Assembly: GCA_035570275.1 (NCBI GenBank)
Contig: DATMNI010000122.1
Coordinates: 1-42,800, forward strand
Direction of reading: 5' to 3'
From: DATMNI01 sp035570275
GTDB taxonomy: Bacteria > Acidobacteriota > Terriglobia > Bryobacterales > Bryobacteraceae
Length of the DNA stretch: 42,800 nucleotides
How positions within the stretch are numbered: the first letter of the stretch is position 1; each line of letters starts with the position of its first letter. Below are positions 1 through 8,502 of this stretch, in pieces. The notes beneath the pieces were generated by a model. It made no database searches, was not told where the DNA came from, and saw only the letters and a program-made list of their open reading frames with translations. Position numbers and translations under genes: made by a program.

Positions 1-476
1 TCGAGTTCGGGGAGCAACCCGTTAGCCTCGAAGATGCCATGGGTGAGCGCGCCGTATTCGTAATGGCCTTCGATCATGCCGTTGGCGTCGATGAGGTAGA
101 TGGTCGGAAACTCCAGCGAAGGCACCCGCACATAGGAGCCGGCCACTTGTCCCATGTCGAATAGCATCGGGTAGGACAAGCCGTGGACCTTGACGTATTG
201 GAGGATGGTGCTGGGATTGTCGGGCGGCAGAGCCACCGCGAGGATTTGCAGCCCAGTTCCGTACTTCTGTTGAATTTCCTTCAATTTCGGGGCGAAGGCC
301 GCGCAGTGGCTGCAGGTGGTCTGCATGAATTCCAGCAGCACGGCTTTGCCCCGGTAGTCGGCCAGGTCCCGCCACTGCCCGGTGGAATCGATCAGGCAGA
401 AACCGGGCGCCCGGCGGGGACCGTCCGCGGCCAGCAGCGCGGCGGCGCAGAAGAGAGTGACAAGTGTTTTTCGCAT
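1..476 (-). CDS. TlpA-like thioredoxin-fold protein (C-terminus cut by window edge)
   Basis: About 158 codons read from the ATG at 476 down to the window edge with no stop, so the C-terminus is missing. The N-terminus (MRKTLVTLFCAAALLAA) is a signal peptide. Next comes a redoxin core with an FMQTTCSHCAAF segment: the CSHC pair is a thioredoxin-type CxxC active site at about residues 55-58, and LEFPTIYLIDANG further on contains the cis-Pro region typical of TlpA/ResA. Known for the family: periplasmic thiol-disulfide exchange or peroxide-type reduction, often in cytochrome c maturation; the substrate here is unknown. An AAGG motif lies about 9 nt before the ATG. It is transcribed in the same direction as mtnA, 35 nt downstream of the mtnA stop. 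Confidence 0.85.
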   Translation of the reverse strand, partial: MRKTLVTLFCAAALLAADGPRRAPGFCLIDSTGQWRDLADYRGKAVLLEFMQTTCSHCAAFAPKLKEIQQKYGTGLQILAVALPPDNPSTILQYVKVHGLSYPMLFDMGQVAGSYVRVPSLEFPTIYLIDANGMIEGHYEYGALTHGIFEANGLLPEL

Positions 477-511
477 GTCCTTTTACCTTAACGTACCTTA
501 AAAATGGCCAG

Positions 512-1537
512 TCAGCCTACCAGTTCTTTCAAAGATTCGGCGTAGGGCGCGCGAGCCACGCCCTTTTCCGTGATAATGGCGGTTACGTACCGGAATGGCG
601 TCACGTCGAAGGCCGGGTTTTGGACGGCCGTGCCTGTGGGCGCCACCTGGTGGCCGAAGACATGAGTCACCTCCGCCGGGGAACGCTGCTCAATGGGAAT
701 CTGGTCCCCGGAAGCCAGGCTCAAGTCCAGTGTGGAAATCGGCGCGGCCACGAAAAACGGAACGTTATTCTCCTTGGCCAGGACCGCCACCGAATAAGTG
801 CCCACCTTGTTGGCGACATCGCCATTGGCTGCAATGCGGTCGGCCCCTACCACCACGCAGCCAATGCGGCCGGACTTCATAAAATGGCCGGCCATGTTAT
901 CGGTGATGAGGGTGGTGGGGATGCCGTCCTGCTGCAGTTCCCAGACGGTGAGCCGCGCGCCTTGCAGGAAGGGCCGGGTTTCGTCGGCGAAGACGTCGAT
1001 GTTCTTGCCCGACTCCCGCGCCGCGCGAATCACCCCGAGAGCGGTGCCATAGCCCGCGGTCGCCAGCGCGCCGGCGTTGCAATGGGTGAGGACCGTTTTC
1101 CGGTCGGGCACCAGCACCGCGCCATTGCGCCCGATGGCGCGATTGATGGCGATGTCTTCCTCACGCACGCGTTGCGCTTCCTCCACCATCCGGGCGCGAA
1201 TTTCGGCGATCGGTCTGCCCTTCAGGGACCGGTAGAGCCGCCGCATGCGGTCGATGGCCCAGAAAAGGTTGACCGCGGTAGGGCGGGTCCTGGCGAGCGA
1301 ATCGCAGATGGTTTCCACCTGGCCGTCGAGATCCTCTTCGGCGGCATGCTGGACACCGATCGCAACCCCCATGGCGGCGGCCACGCCGATGGCCGGAGCG
1401 CCGCGGATAATCATGTCGCGGATGGCGGTGGCGACCTCTTCGTAAGTCCGGCAGGTCACGTACGCTTCGGTAAGCGGCAAGCGCGTCTGATCGATCATGA
1501 CGATGCCGTCCGCGGTCCATTGAATTGTCTCTACCAT
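512..1537 (-). CDS. mtnA: S-methyl-5-thioribose-1-phosphate isomerase
   Basis: 341 residues, full length for MtnA. It isomerises 5-methylthioribose-1-phosphate to 5-methylthioribulose-1-phosphate in the cytosolic methionine salvage pathway. Visible motifs are RGAPAIG (45-51), the THCNAGALATAGYGTALG segment with the presumed catalytic Cys153, and VVGADRIAANGD with the presumed catalytic Asp233, followed by NKVGTYSVAVLAKENNVPF. These match the Cys/Asp pair known for the family, which is related to eIF2B-alpha. The ATG at 1537 begins MVETIQW, the expected N-terminus, although no strong Shine-Dalgarno precedes it. No other methionine-salvage gene lies in the window. A twin-hairpin repeat lies just upstream. 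Confidence 0.95.
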   Translation of the reverse strand: MVETIQWTADGIVMIDQTRLPLTEAYVTCRTYEEVATAIRDMIIRGAPAIGVAAAMGVAIGVQHAAEEDLDGQVETICDSLARTRPTAVNLFWAIDRMRRLYRSLKGRPIAEIRARMVEEAQRVREEDIAINRAIGRNGAVLVPDRKTVLTHCNAGALATAGYGTALGVIRAARESGKNIDVFADETRPFLQGARLTVWELQQDGIPTTLITDNMAGHFMKSGRIGCVVVGADRIAANGDVANKVGTYSVAVLAKENNVPFFVAAPISTLDLSLASGDQIPIEQRSPAEVTHVFGHQVAPTGTAVQNPAFDVTPFRYVTAIITEKGVARAPYAESLKELVG

Positions 1538-1600
1538 GTCATTTCATACGATACCAGTGAAGTCGTCCTGCCCTTATGTGGGGGAGTGTGGAAACCCTCC

Positions 1601-1743
1601 TGTGGGGCAGGTTGTTAACCTGCGGCGGATTGGTAATCCGCCTGCGCGATGCGGCAGCGAGCGTTTTCGCCTTGCCTCAAGAGGCTCGTCAACGTCCGGC
1701 AGGCGGATTGCCAATCCGCCGCAGGTTACCAACCTGCCCCACA
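1601..1743. repeat. Twin-arm palindromic repeat, family A, copy 1
   Basis: Two 45-nt arms, 1601-1645 and 1699-1743, are inverted copies of each other with only two mismatches. Each arm holds two hairpins: CAGGTT/AACCTG, then GGCGGATT/AATCCGCC with a 3-nt loop. A 53-nt unrelated spacer separates the arms. It occupies most of the gap between the divergent-side end of mtnA and the stop of the next gene. Related copies lie at 14180-14302 and 38722-38780. No transposase or target duplication was seen. Confidence 0.9.
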
Positions 1744-1757
1744 TACCCGCTTCAATT

Positions 1758-3281
1758 TCACGTCACCGGCCCCGGGTTGAACGGCGAAAGCGTATTGGCC
1801 AGGCCCCAGTGTTCAGCCCAGGTCTGCTTGCGCCCGCTGGCAACTTCCAGAATGTACCGGAAGATTTCCCAACCGACCTCCTCGATGGTGGCGTGTCCGG
1901 TGGCGATGCGGCCGGCATCGATATCGATCAGGTCATGCCACTTCTCCGCCAGCGCCGTGCGCGACGACACTTTGACCACCGGCACCAGGGCCAGTCCATA
2001 CGGGCTGCCTTCGCCGGTGGTGAAGACGTGCAGGTTCATGGAGGCAAGCTGCTGGGTTCCGCAGATGAAGTCGCTGGCCGGCGTGGCGGCGAAGACCAGA
2101 CCCTTGGCAGTCACCTTTTCCCCGTGGCTGGCTACGGCGCGGAGCGCGGTACTGCCGGCCTTGGCCACGGAGCCCAGCGCTTTCTCGACGATGTTGGCCA
2201 GGCCGCCGCGCTTGTTGCCCGGCGTGGTGTTAGCGCTGCGGTCGGCTTGGCCGTGGGCCAGGTAATCGTCGTACCATTGCATCTCGCGGATCAGGTCGCG
2301 CGCCACTTGCGGGGTGGCGGCGCGCGGCGTCAGCAGGTGCACGGCGTCGCGAACCTCGGTGACTTCGGAGAACATCACGGTGGCGCCGGCGCGCACCAGC
2401 AGATCGGCCGCAAAGCCGACCGCCGGGTTGCAGGTGACGCCGGAGAAGGCATCGCTGCCGCCGCATTGCAGGCCCACCACCAGGTCCGCGGCCGGGCAGG
2501 TCCGGCGCCGGCGGCGGTCTAGTTCGGCCAGTCGTTTTTCAGCGCCCTCCATGATCGCCGCCACCGTCTCCGCGAAGCCGCGCTGATCCTGCAGCCGGAT
2601 GATATTCCGTTCGCCCAGAATCGGCAGAATGCCGGCGAGTTGGCTCTCGAACAGCCGCTCGGGTTGCAATTTTTCGCATCCCAGGCTGACGATCATCGGT
2701 TGCCCTGCCATGTTGGCGTGCAGCGAAATGTGCTTCAGGGTGCGGATGGGAATGGCCGCGCCCGGTGCGTCGATAGCCACGCCGCAGCCGTAGGAGTGGG
2801 TCACCGGTACCACGTCATCCACGTTCGGGAAACGCGGCAGCAGTTCGGCTTTGATGCGGCGGGCCGCATAATCCACCGTGGGCGCGACGCATTGCACAGT
2901 GGTGGCGATGCCGAGAACGTTGCGCGTGCCGGTGCTCCCGCCGGGGTTCGGGTAGCCTTCGAACGTATAACCTTCGAGCGGCGGCAGTGCGGCGGGAACG
3001 GCGGTGGCCAGCGGGAGCCGGTCGAGCGGCGGAGGAACCGGCATGTCGATCGTCTCTGCGCGAACCCACGTACCGGCGGGGATGGGCCGGTTCGCCAGGC
3101 CGATGGTCTGGCCGTAGCGCAGCACCGGCTCGCCCGCTTCCAGATCGTGGAGCGCGATCTTGTGAGCCTGCGGAATGCGCTCGCGGGCGGTCAGGCCGCA
3201 AGGCAGCGATGCGCCTGCCGCGACGCCCTCGGGGTGCACAATGATGGCCACGTTGTCGCGGACGTTCACGCGAATGTACAT
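1758..3281 (-). CDS. UxaA/GarD-family sugar-acid dehydratase (altronate dehydratase-like)
   Basis: 507 residues. The N-terminal ~75 residues form an SAF-type small domain (MYIRVNVRDNVAIIV...), followed by a linker with GYPNPGGSTGTRNVLGIATT and the long catalytic domain. Typical segments are VTHSYGCGVAIDAPGA, GLQCGGSDAFSGVTCNPAVG and GTQQLASMNLHVFTTGEGSPYG. Known for the family: metal-dependent dehydration of D-altronate, D-galactarate or related aldonic/aldaric acids to 2-keto-3-deoxy acids. The fused SAF plus catalytic architecture is that of UxaA/GarD, but the exact sugar acid cannot be read from sequence. No uronate isomerase, reductase or KDG kinase gene is adjacent, so pathway context is missing. 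The start at 3281 has only a weak ribosome-binding site. Confidence 0.85.
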   Translation of the reverse strand: MYIRVNVRDNVAIIVHPEGVAAGASLPCGLTARERIPQAHKIALHDLEAGEPVLRYGQTIGLANRPIPAGTWVRAETIDMPVPPPLDRLPLATAVPAALPPLEGYTFEGYPNPGGSTGTRNVLGIATTVQCVAPTVDYAARRIKAELLPRFPNVDDVVPVTHSYGCGVAIDAPGAAIPIRTLKHISLHANMAGQPMIVSLGCEKLQPERLFESQLAGILPILGERNIIRLQDQRGFAETVAAIMEGAEKRLAELDRRRRRTCPAADLVVGLQCGGSDAFSGVTCNPAVGFAADLLVRAGATVMFSEVTEVRDAVHLLTPRAATPQVARDLIREMQWYDDYLAHGQADRSANTTPGNKRGGLANIVEKALGSVAKAGSTALRAVASHGEKVTAKGLVFAATPASDFICGTQQLASMNLHVFTTGEGSPYGLALVPVVKVSSRTALAEKWHDLIDIDAGRIATGHATIEEVGWEIFRYILEVASGRKQTWAEHWGLANTLSPFNPGPVT

Positions 3282-3360
3282 AGAACGATTCTAAGCACAC
3301 CGCTCCCTGACGGTCACGGCTCCGAATCCTCTACGGGAGGCTATGCGACACTGAATCTTC

Positions 3361-4278
3361 GTGGGACATCCGATCCAAGTGGAAGGCCTCCAGAAGAATT
3401 ACGGCGATTTTCCGGCCGTCAAAGGGATCGATTTCGAAGTTCGAGCCGGCGAGGTTTTCGGTCTGCTCGGGCCCAACGGCGCCGGCAAAACCACTACCGT
3501 CGAGATCCTGGAAGGGCTTCGCACCCGCAGCGCCGGCCGCGTCTCGGTGCTGGATTGCGATCCCGAAGTGCAGACGCGCCAATTGAAAGATCGCGTGGGC
3601 GTCTGCCTGCAGTCCACCAATCTGCAGGAGAAGCTCAAGGTCATCGAGGCCATGGATCTGTTCGCCGCCTTCTACACGCGCACGGTGGACAGCCATCAAT
3701 TGCTCAAGCGGTTGCAGCTCTGGGAAAAGCGCGACAGCCAGTACGTGAAGCTCTCGGGCGGTCAAAAACAGCGCCTGGCGCTGGCCCTGGCGCTGCTCAA
3801 CGATCCGCAGGTGTTGTTCCTGGACGAACCCTCGGCCGGTCTGGACCCGCAGGCGCGCCTGGAAATCCACGAACTGATGTTGGACCTGCGGCGTGAACAG
3901 CGCACCATCCTGCTGACCACCCATTACATCGAAGAGGCGGAGAAACTTTGCGATCGCGTGGCCATCATCGACGAAGGGCTCATCATCGCCATGGGCACGC
4001 CGCGCGAGATTCAGGAGCGCACGCTGGCCAATTCCACCATCGAAATCGAATGCGCCCAGCCGCTGCCCGATGTCCCCGCCTGGCCCGATGCGGCCAAGGT
4101 CACGCTGGACGAGCGGCGCACCCGGATCGCCGTCACTTCGGCGCGCCCGGCACGCGTCGTGGTCGCGATGGTGAAGTGGCTCGACGAAAAGGGCGTGGAA
4201 CTCACCGATATCCGCATCAGGCGGCCTTCGCTTGAGGACGCCTTTATCGAACTTACGGGAAAGAGCCTGCGCGAATGA
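3361..4278 (+). CDS. ABC-2-type exporter ATP-binding protein
   Basis: 305 residues from a GTG start. It has all ATPase motifs: Walker A GPNGAGKT (37-44), Q-loop Gln84, signature LSGGQ (131-135), Walker B VLFLDEP (151-157) and the switch His in LLTTHYIEEAEKL. A DrrA/NodI-like C-terminal extension ends in RRPSLEDAFIELTGKSL. This subfamily powers ABC-2 exporters of drugs, polysaccharides or lipids. It stops only 10 nt before the permease-amidohydrolase fusion gene, so the two form an operon and almost certainly one transporter. A GGGAGG lies about 20 nt before the GTG, rather far; an ATG at 3343 reaches a stop after three codons, so the GTG is preferred. Confidence 0.92.
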   Translation: MGHPIQVEGLQKNYGDFPAVKGIDFEVRAGEVFGLLGPNGAGKTTTVEILEGLRTRSAGRVSVLDCDPEVQTRQLKDRVGVCLQSTNLQEKLKVIEAMDLFAAFYTRTVDSHQLLKRLQLWEKRDSQYVKLSGGQKQRLALALALLNDPQVLFLDEPSAGLDPQARLEIHELMLDLRREQRTILLTTHYIEEAEKLCDRVAIIDEGLIIAMGTPREIQERTLANSTIEIECAQPLPDVPAWPDAAKVTLDERRTRIAVTSARPARVVVAMVKWLDEKGVELTDIRIRRPSLEDAFIELTGKSLRE

Positions 4279-4288
4279 GAACGGGCGA

Positions 4289-6487
4289 ATGAGAACCTAC
4301 CTGGCGCTATTCAAGAGCAACATGCGGCTGACCATGCGGGACCGCGCCGCTCTCTTCTTCAACTACCTCTTCCCGCTGCTCTTCTTTTTCGTCTTTGCCG
4401 AGTTGTTCCATGCCGGCACTGGCGCTGGGGTGGCCTATTTCGTCAGCACGGTGCTGGTGATGGGAATCCTCGGCAATGGGCTTTTCGGCGCGGGCATGCG
4501 CTCCGTGCAGGAACGCGAGGCCAACATCCTGCGGCGCTTCAAAGTCACTCCCATCTCGCCGCTCCCCATTCTTACCGCGGCCATGGTCAGCGGGTGGCTG
4601 CTCTATGTGCCCGTCATCCTCATCCTGGTTGGGCTGGCGCATTTCCTCTACGCCATGCCGCTGCCACGGAATTGGCTCTCCCTGTTTGTGCTGGCATCGC
4701 TGGGGGTCTGCGCTTTTCGTGCCATCGGCCTGATCCTGGCGGCGGTCACCAACACCATGCAGGAAGCCACCATCGCCATTCAGATTGTTTACATGCCCAT
4801 GCTGTTCCTCAGCGGCGCCACTATCCCGGCCGCCATGCTGCCCGGTTGGGCGCAGACGCTGGCGCAGTTCATGCCGGCCTCTTACCTGGTGACTGGGTTC
4901 CAGGGAATCTTCTTCCGCAACCAGAACCTCTGGGATAACGCCGCCTCCGTAGGCGCCCTTGTGGTGACCATCCTGTTGGGGACGTTTCTGGCGATGCAGC
5001 TTTTCCGCTGGGAGAAAGACGAGAAGCTCCGGCCGCGTAACAAGCTGTGGGTGCTGGCGGTGCTGGCGCCATTCGTGATCACGGGCTGCTACCAGGCTTA
5101 CAGCAAGGAGAATATCGGGAAGAACGAAGGACTCTTCCGCGATTTGCAGCGGTCCGAAACGTACCTGATCCGCAATGTGCGGATTTTCGCCGGCGATGGC
5201 AAGCTGATCGAAACCGGCGGCGTGCTGGTGCGCGATGGCAAGATCGCCGAAGTCTACGACGGAGCCACGCCCGACCCGGAGAAGTTGAAAGCCACGGTGG
5301 TGGAGGGCCAGGGCAAGACGCTGCTGCCCGGCCTGATCGATGCCCATGTTCACCTGGGCGGCCCCGCCGGCATCTCCACCGCGCCCGAGGATTACGACGC
5401 GCAGAAGACCATGCCGCGTGCTGCCGCCGCGCTGCTTTATAGCGGCGTCACCGCGGCGCGCAGCGTAGGCGACGCGCTCGAGACCTCACTCAAACTGCGC
5501 AATACCATCAACGCCGGCAGCAGGCTGGGCGCCCAAATTTCAGCCTGTGGGCCCATGTTCACCGCCGAAAACGGTCACGGCACCGAGTTCGTCGAGCGCC
5601 TGCCCGCGGCCATCAAGGAAACCGTCAAAGCCCAACTGGTGCGCACACCCAAGACGCCTGAGGAAGCCCGGCGCCAGGTACGCAAGTTGAAGGCCGCCGG
5701 CGTGGACTGCGTAAAAGCCATTCTCGAAGCCGGCTGGGGCGATGGCATGCTGTTCGACCGCCTGGACCTGCTGTTGGTGCGTTCCGTTGCCGAGGAAGCG
5801 CGCGCCCAACACCTTCCGTTGGCGATTCACACCGGCGATGCCCGCGATGTGGCCGACGCCATCGAAATCGGCGCCAGTTCGGTGGAGCACGGCTCCTGGC
5901 GCGACGAAATTCCCGACCGCCTGCTGGAACGCATGGCACAGCAAGGCGTGTATCTTGACCCGACGCTGACGGTGGCGGAGGCCTACGCCCAATCCTTCGC
6001 CGGCAAGGCCGACGCGCTGAGCAGTTCGCTGGTGCAGCAGGTAGTGCCGGCGCATATTCTGCAGGGCACGCGGGCTTTTGTAGATTCCGGCAAGGGCCTC
6101 GATCCGGCCAAATCCGAGCTATTCCAAAAAGCCTTCGAACAGGCCCGCGCCAACCTGCTGCGTGCCTGGAAAGCCGGCGTGCCGCTGGTGATGGGAACCG
6201 ATTCCGGCAATCCGCTGGTCTTCCACGGCCCATCGATGCACCACGAGTTGCAACTATGGGTGCAGGCCGGCATCCCCGTCGAGGTGGCGCTCCAGGCCGC
6301 GACCGTCAACGCGGCCAGGCTGCTCGGCATTGCGGCGCACACTGGAGCCATCCGCCGGGGCCTGGATGCCGATTTGCTGCTGGTGGATGGCAATCCCCTG
6401 CAGGACGTCTCAGCCACCGAGCGCATTTCCCTGGTAGTGTTCAAAGGCGAGCGCATCCACCGCCCGGGCCTGTTCGATCAGAAATAA
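4289..6487 (+). CDS. ABC-2 permease fused to a periplasm-facing amidohydrolase
   Basis: One uninterrupted 732-residue frame. Residues ~1-240 are an ABC-2 permease with six hydrophobic segments (about 20-41, 45-66, 94-122, 130-155, 160-185, 218-239). Segment 252-267 (KLWVLAVLAPFVITGC) is a seventh membrane span ending in a lipobox-like VITGC. Residues ~290-732 are an amidohydrolase with the expected metal ligands: HxH at 353/355, Lys476, His514, His534 and Asp638, resembling imidazolonepropionase/prolidase-type members. With six spans and a cytoplasmic N-terminus, the seventh would place the hydrolase outside the inner membrane. The ATG at 4289 is chosen over an upstream TTG at 4232 that would overlap the ATPase gene by 47 nt. 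The substrate is unknown. Inference: hydrolysis and export, or sensing, are coupled. Confidence 0.88.
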   Translation: MRTYLALFKSNMRLTMRDRAALFFNYLFPLLFFFVFAELFHAGTGAGVAYFVSTVLVMGILGNGLFGAGMRSVQEREANILRRFKVTPISPLPILTAAMVSGWLLYVPVILILVGLAHFLYAMPLPRNWLSLFVLASLGVCAFRAIGLILAAVTNTMQEATIAIQIVYMPMLFLSGATIPAAMLPGWAQTLAQFMPASYLVTGFQGIFFRNQNLWDNAASVGALVVTILLGTFLAMQLFRWEKDEKLRPRNKLWVLAVLAPFVITGCYQAYSKENIGKNEGLFRDLQRSETYLIRNVRIFAGDGKLIETGGVLVRDGKIAEVYDGATPDPEKLKATVVEGQGKTLLPGLIDAHVHLGGPAGISTAPEDYDAQKTMPRAAAALLYSGVTAARSVGDALETSLKLRNTINAGSRLGAQISACGPMFTAENGHGTEFVERLPAAIKETVKAQLVRTPKTPEEARRQVRKLKAAGVDCVKAILEAGWGDGMLFDRLDLLLVRSVAEEARAQHLPLAIHTGDARDVADAIEIGASSVEHGSWRDEIPDRLLERMAQQGVYLDPTLTVAEAYAQSFAGKADALSSSLVQQVVPAHILQGTRAFVDSGKGLDPAKSELFQKAFEQARANLLRAWKAGVPLVMGTDSGNPLVFHGPSMHHELQLWVQAGIPVEVALQAATVNAARLLGIAAHTGAIRRGLDADLLLVDGNPLQDVSATERISLVVFKGERIHRPGLFDQK

Positions 6488-6778
6488 GATTTACCCTTTC
6501 TTCCTTTCTTTCTGGTCAGGGTTTCTGGCTTTTGAGCAAATCGCCCAAAGCGGATTTTCTATCTCATTACTAACAAAAGAGTTGCTTGGTCGATTTGGGC
6601 AAATCGCCCAAAGAGCCCCTGTCGGCTACTCATAGCGGAGTGCGCGCCGGCCACTCAGCTAAGCCGCCGCCGATGCGTAGGGGGACGATGTACGCCGTTT
6701 CAGAAGTTCGTCAACGTATCGGGAAACCGCTTGCTTATGCGCGCGGCTCCGACCAGAGCCGTGACGATAGCCGGTTCA
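6488..6778. other. Convergent intergenic region with hairpin and repeat-like sequence
   Basis: No gene is seen here. The segment separates the plus-strand fusion gene from the minus-strand PiT gene. A 14-nt direct repeat, CAAATCGCCCAAAG, occurs at about 6538 and 6601. The second copy completes a perfect 7-bp hairpin, TTTGGGC-AAATC-GCCCAAA, at 6594-6612, which could end transcription but lacks a following T run. At 6725-6775 a GGCTC/GAGCC inverted motif sits in GC-rich sequence that resembles intergenic repeats of acidobacterial genomes; this last point is from memory. Confidence 0.5.
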
Positions 6779-7810
6779 CTACACCCCCGCCACGAGATAC
6801 AGCAGGCAGAACGACAGGAACGCGATCGCCGCCGCCGCCGGAATGGTCAGCGCCCAGGCCCAGATAATGTTAGTCGCCAGGCCCCAGCGCACGGCCTTCA
6901 GCCGCTGGATACTGCCAACTCCCACGATGGCGCCGGCGATGGCGTGCGTGGTGGAAACCGGTGTCCCCAGGTAGGTGGAGAGCAGCACCGAGATCGCCGC
7001 GCCGGTCTCCGCGCAGAAGCCGCTACGCGGTTTCAGCCGCGTCAGCCTTCCACCCATCGTGCGCACAATGCGCCAGCCTCCGCTCATCGTGCCCAACGCA
7101 ATCGCCCCGTGGGCCGCCATCAGCACCCAGAAGGGCACTTCGAACGTCTTCAGATAGCGGGACGTGAACAGCACGCTGGTGATGATGCCCGCCGTCTTCT
7201 GGGCGTCGTTGGAACCGTGCGACAGACTGAAGGCCGCCGCCGACAGTAATTGCAGCTTGCGGAAATAGCGGTCCATTTTGGATGGCGTGGACTTCCGGAA
7301 CAGCCAATAGACCGCTACCATCAGCACATACGCCGCAACCAACCCGATCAGCGGCGCCCCGACGATCATCTTCAATGTAAACGCCCACTCACCGTTGCTG
7401 CTCAGGTTGAGGGCTTCTATGCTGTGTCCGAATCCGCGGAGCAGCCCCACCCGTGCGATAGCGGCGCCGGCGTAACCGCCGATCAGGGCGTGCGAGGAAC
7501 TGGTCGGCAGCCCCAGCCACCAGGTAATCAGGTCCCACACGATGGCGCCCGCCAGGCCGGCCATGATCACGTAGGGCGTCACCAGGCTCAAATCCACAAA
7601 GCCCTTGCCAATGGTCTTGGCCACCGCCGTCCCGAAAACAAAGGCCGCTACGAAATTGAAGAACGCCGCCCAAACCACCGCCTGGAACGGCGTCAGAACG
7701 CGCGTCGCCACAATGGTGGCGATGGAATTGGCGGCGTCGTGAAAACCGTTGATGTAATCGAAAACCAGCGCGATCGAGATCAGCAGGACAACCAGCGTGA
7801 AGATGGTCAT
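6779..7810 (-). CDS. pit: PiT-family inorganic phosphate transporter
   Basis: 343 residues, mostly membrane-spanning (about 10 segments). Both PiT signature repeats are present: GFHDAANSIATIVATR near the N-terminus (residues ~22-37) and SLSHGSNDAQKTAGII in the second half. PTSSSHALIGGY and GTPVSTTHAIAGAIVG are the paired re-entrant motifs. Known role: low-affinity symport of phosphate, usually as a metal-phosphate complex with H+, across the inner membrane. It starts 2 nt after the stop of the DUF47 gene, so the pair is translationally coupled, the usual arrangement for Pit and its PhoU-like accessory. Confidence 0.95.
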   Translation of the reverse strand: MTIFTLVVLLISIALVFDYINGFHDAANSIATIVATRVLTPFQAVVWAAFFNFVAAFVFGTAVAKTIGKGFVDLSLVTPYVIMAGLAGAIVWDLITWWLGLPTSSSHALIGGYAGAAIARVGLLRGFGHSIEALNLSSNGEWAFTLKMIVGAPLIGLVAAYVLMVAVYWLFRKSTPSKMDRYFRKLQLLSAAAFSLSHGSNDAQKTAGIITSVLFTSRYLKTFEVPFWVLMAAHGAIALGTMSGGWRIVRTMGGRLTRLKPRSGFCAETGAAISVLLSTYLGTPVSTTHAIAGAIVGVGSIQRLKAVRWGLATNIIWAWALTIPAAAAIAFLSFCLLYLVAGV

Positions 7811-7812
7811 CG

Positions 7813-8427
7813 CTAGCTGTTCTTGACCGCCACGTTCTGCAGAACGTCGGCCACGTCTTCGCAGCTATCGATGGTGGCCTCGAAAAACTCGTACACTTCC
7901 TTGAGCTTGATCAGGGTGATCGGGTCCTTCTCCTGGTCGAACAGGTCCACCACGGCGCTCCGGCCGATCAGGTCCGCCTCGTTTTCCAGGCGGTTGATCT
8001 CGATGCAGTGGTCCTGGATGGCGCCGTGTTTCTCCAGGGCTTCGAAAGCCTGAGTGAACACCTTGGCGCACTTGGCTACAATCTCCGAAAGCGTGATCAT
8101 GGTGGGCGGGACGGGGTTGATCCGGTAGGATACCAGCCGGTGCGCCGTGTCCTCCACGCCGTCCAGCACGTTGTCCAGCGCCGACGAAATGTTGTGGATG
8201 TCTTCCGGATCGATGGGGGTAATGAAAGTCTGGTTGAGGCGCGTGAATATCTCGTGGATCACCTCATCGCCCTGACGTTCGAGAACGTTGATTTCGGTGG
8301 CAACGGTCGGCAGGCGTGCGTTTCCGGCTCGCACACCATCGAGCAGCAGCCTGGACGCCTCCGAGATGATCTCCACCTGTTTGAGAAACAAGTGGTAAAA
8401 CTTCTCCTCGCGTGGCAAAAGTCTCAT
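7813..8427 (-). CDS. DUF47 / PhoU-like Pit accessory protein
   Basis: 204 residues, all-alpha, matching the TIGR00153/DUF47 family. It begins MRLLPREEKFYHLF and contains VTEINVLERQGDEVIHEIF and CIEINRLENEADLIGRSAVVDLF, the two repeated E/D-rich metal-binding helices typical of PhoU-type three-helix bundles. Known role: a cytosolic partner that regulates the neighbouring PiT transporter. Its stop is 2 nt from the PiT start. The start at 8427 gives the expected N-terminus; the next gene upstream on this strand is ttcA, 75 nt away. Confidence 0.93.
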   Translation of the reverse strand: MRLLPREEKFYHLFLKQVEIISEASRLLLDGVRAGNARLPTVATEINVLERQGDEVIHEIFTRLNQTFITPIDPEDIHNISSALDNVLDGVEDTAHRLVSYRINPVPPTMITLSEIVAKCAKVFTQAFEALEKHGAIQDHCIEINRLENEADLIGRSAVVDLFDQEKDPITLIKLKEVYEFFEATIDSCEDVADVLQNVAVKNS

Positions 8428-8502
8428 AAACCGAGGGGCAAAAGGCCCCAGAAAAACGTGACCCCATGTTAATCGGAATGTGACGTTGGGGTCAAACCGT
8501 CG

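Noticed and set aside
22..375. 117-residue minus-strand frame at the window start
   Set aside because: The other minus-strand frame from 476 encodes a TlpA-like protein with signal peptide and CSHC; this frame is its shadow.
1601..1743. CRISPR array
   Set aside because: The repeats are inverted pairs with single spacers, no regular array of direct repeats exists anywhere in the window, and no cas gene is present.
4307..5353. 348-residue minus-strand frame
   Set aside because: Antisense to the ABC-2 permease part of the fusion gene; composition is His/Gln-rich and has no motif.
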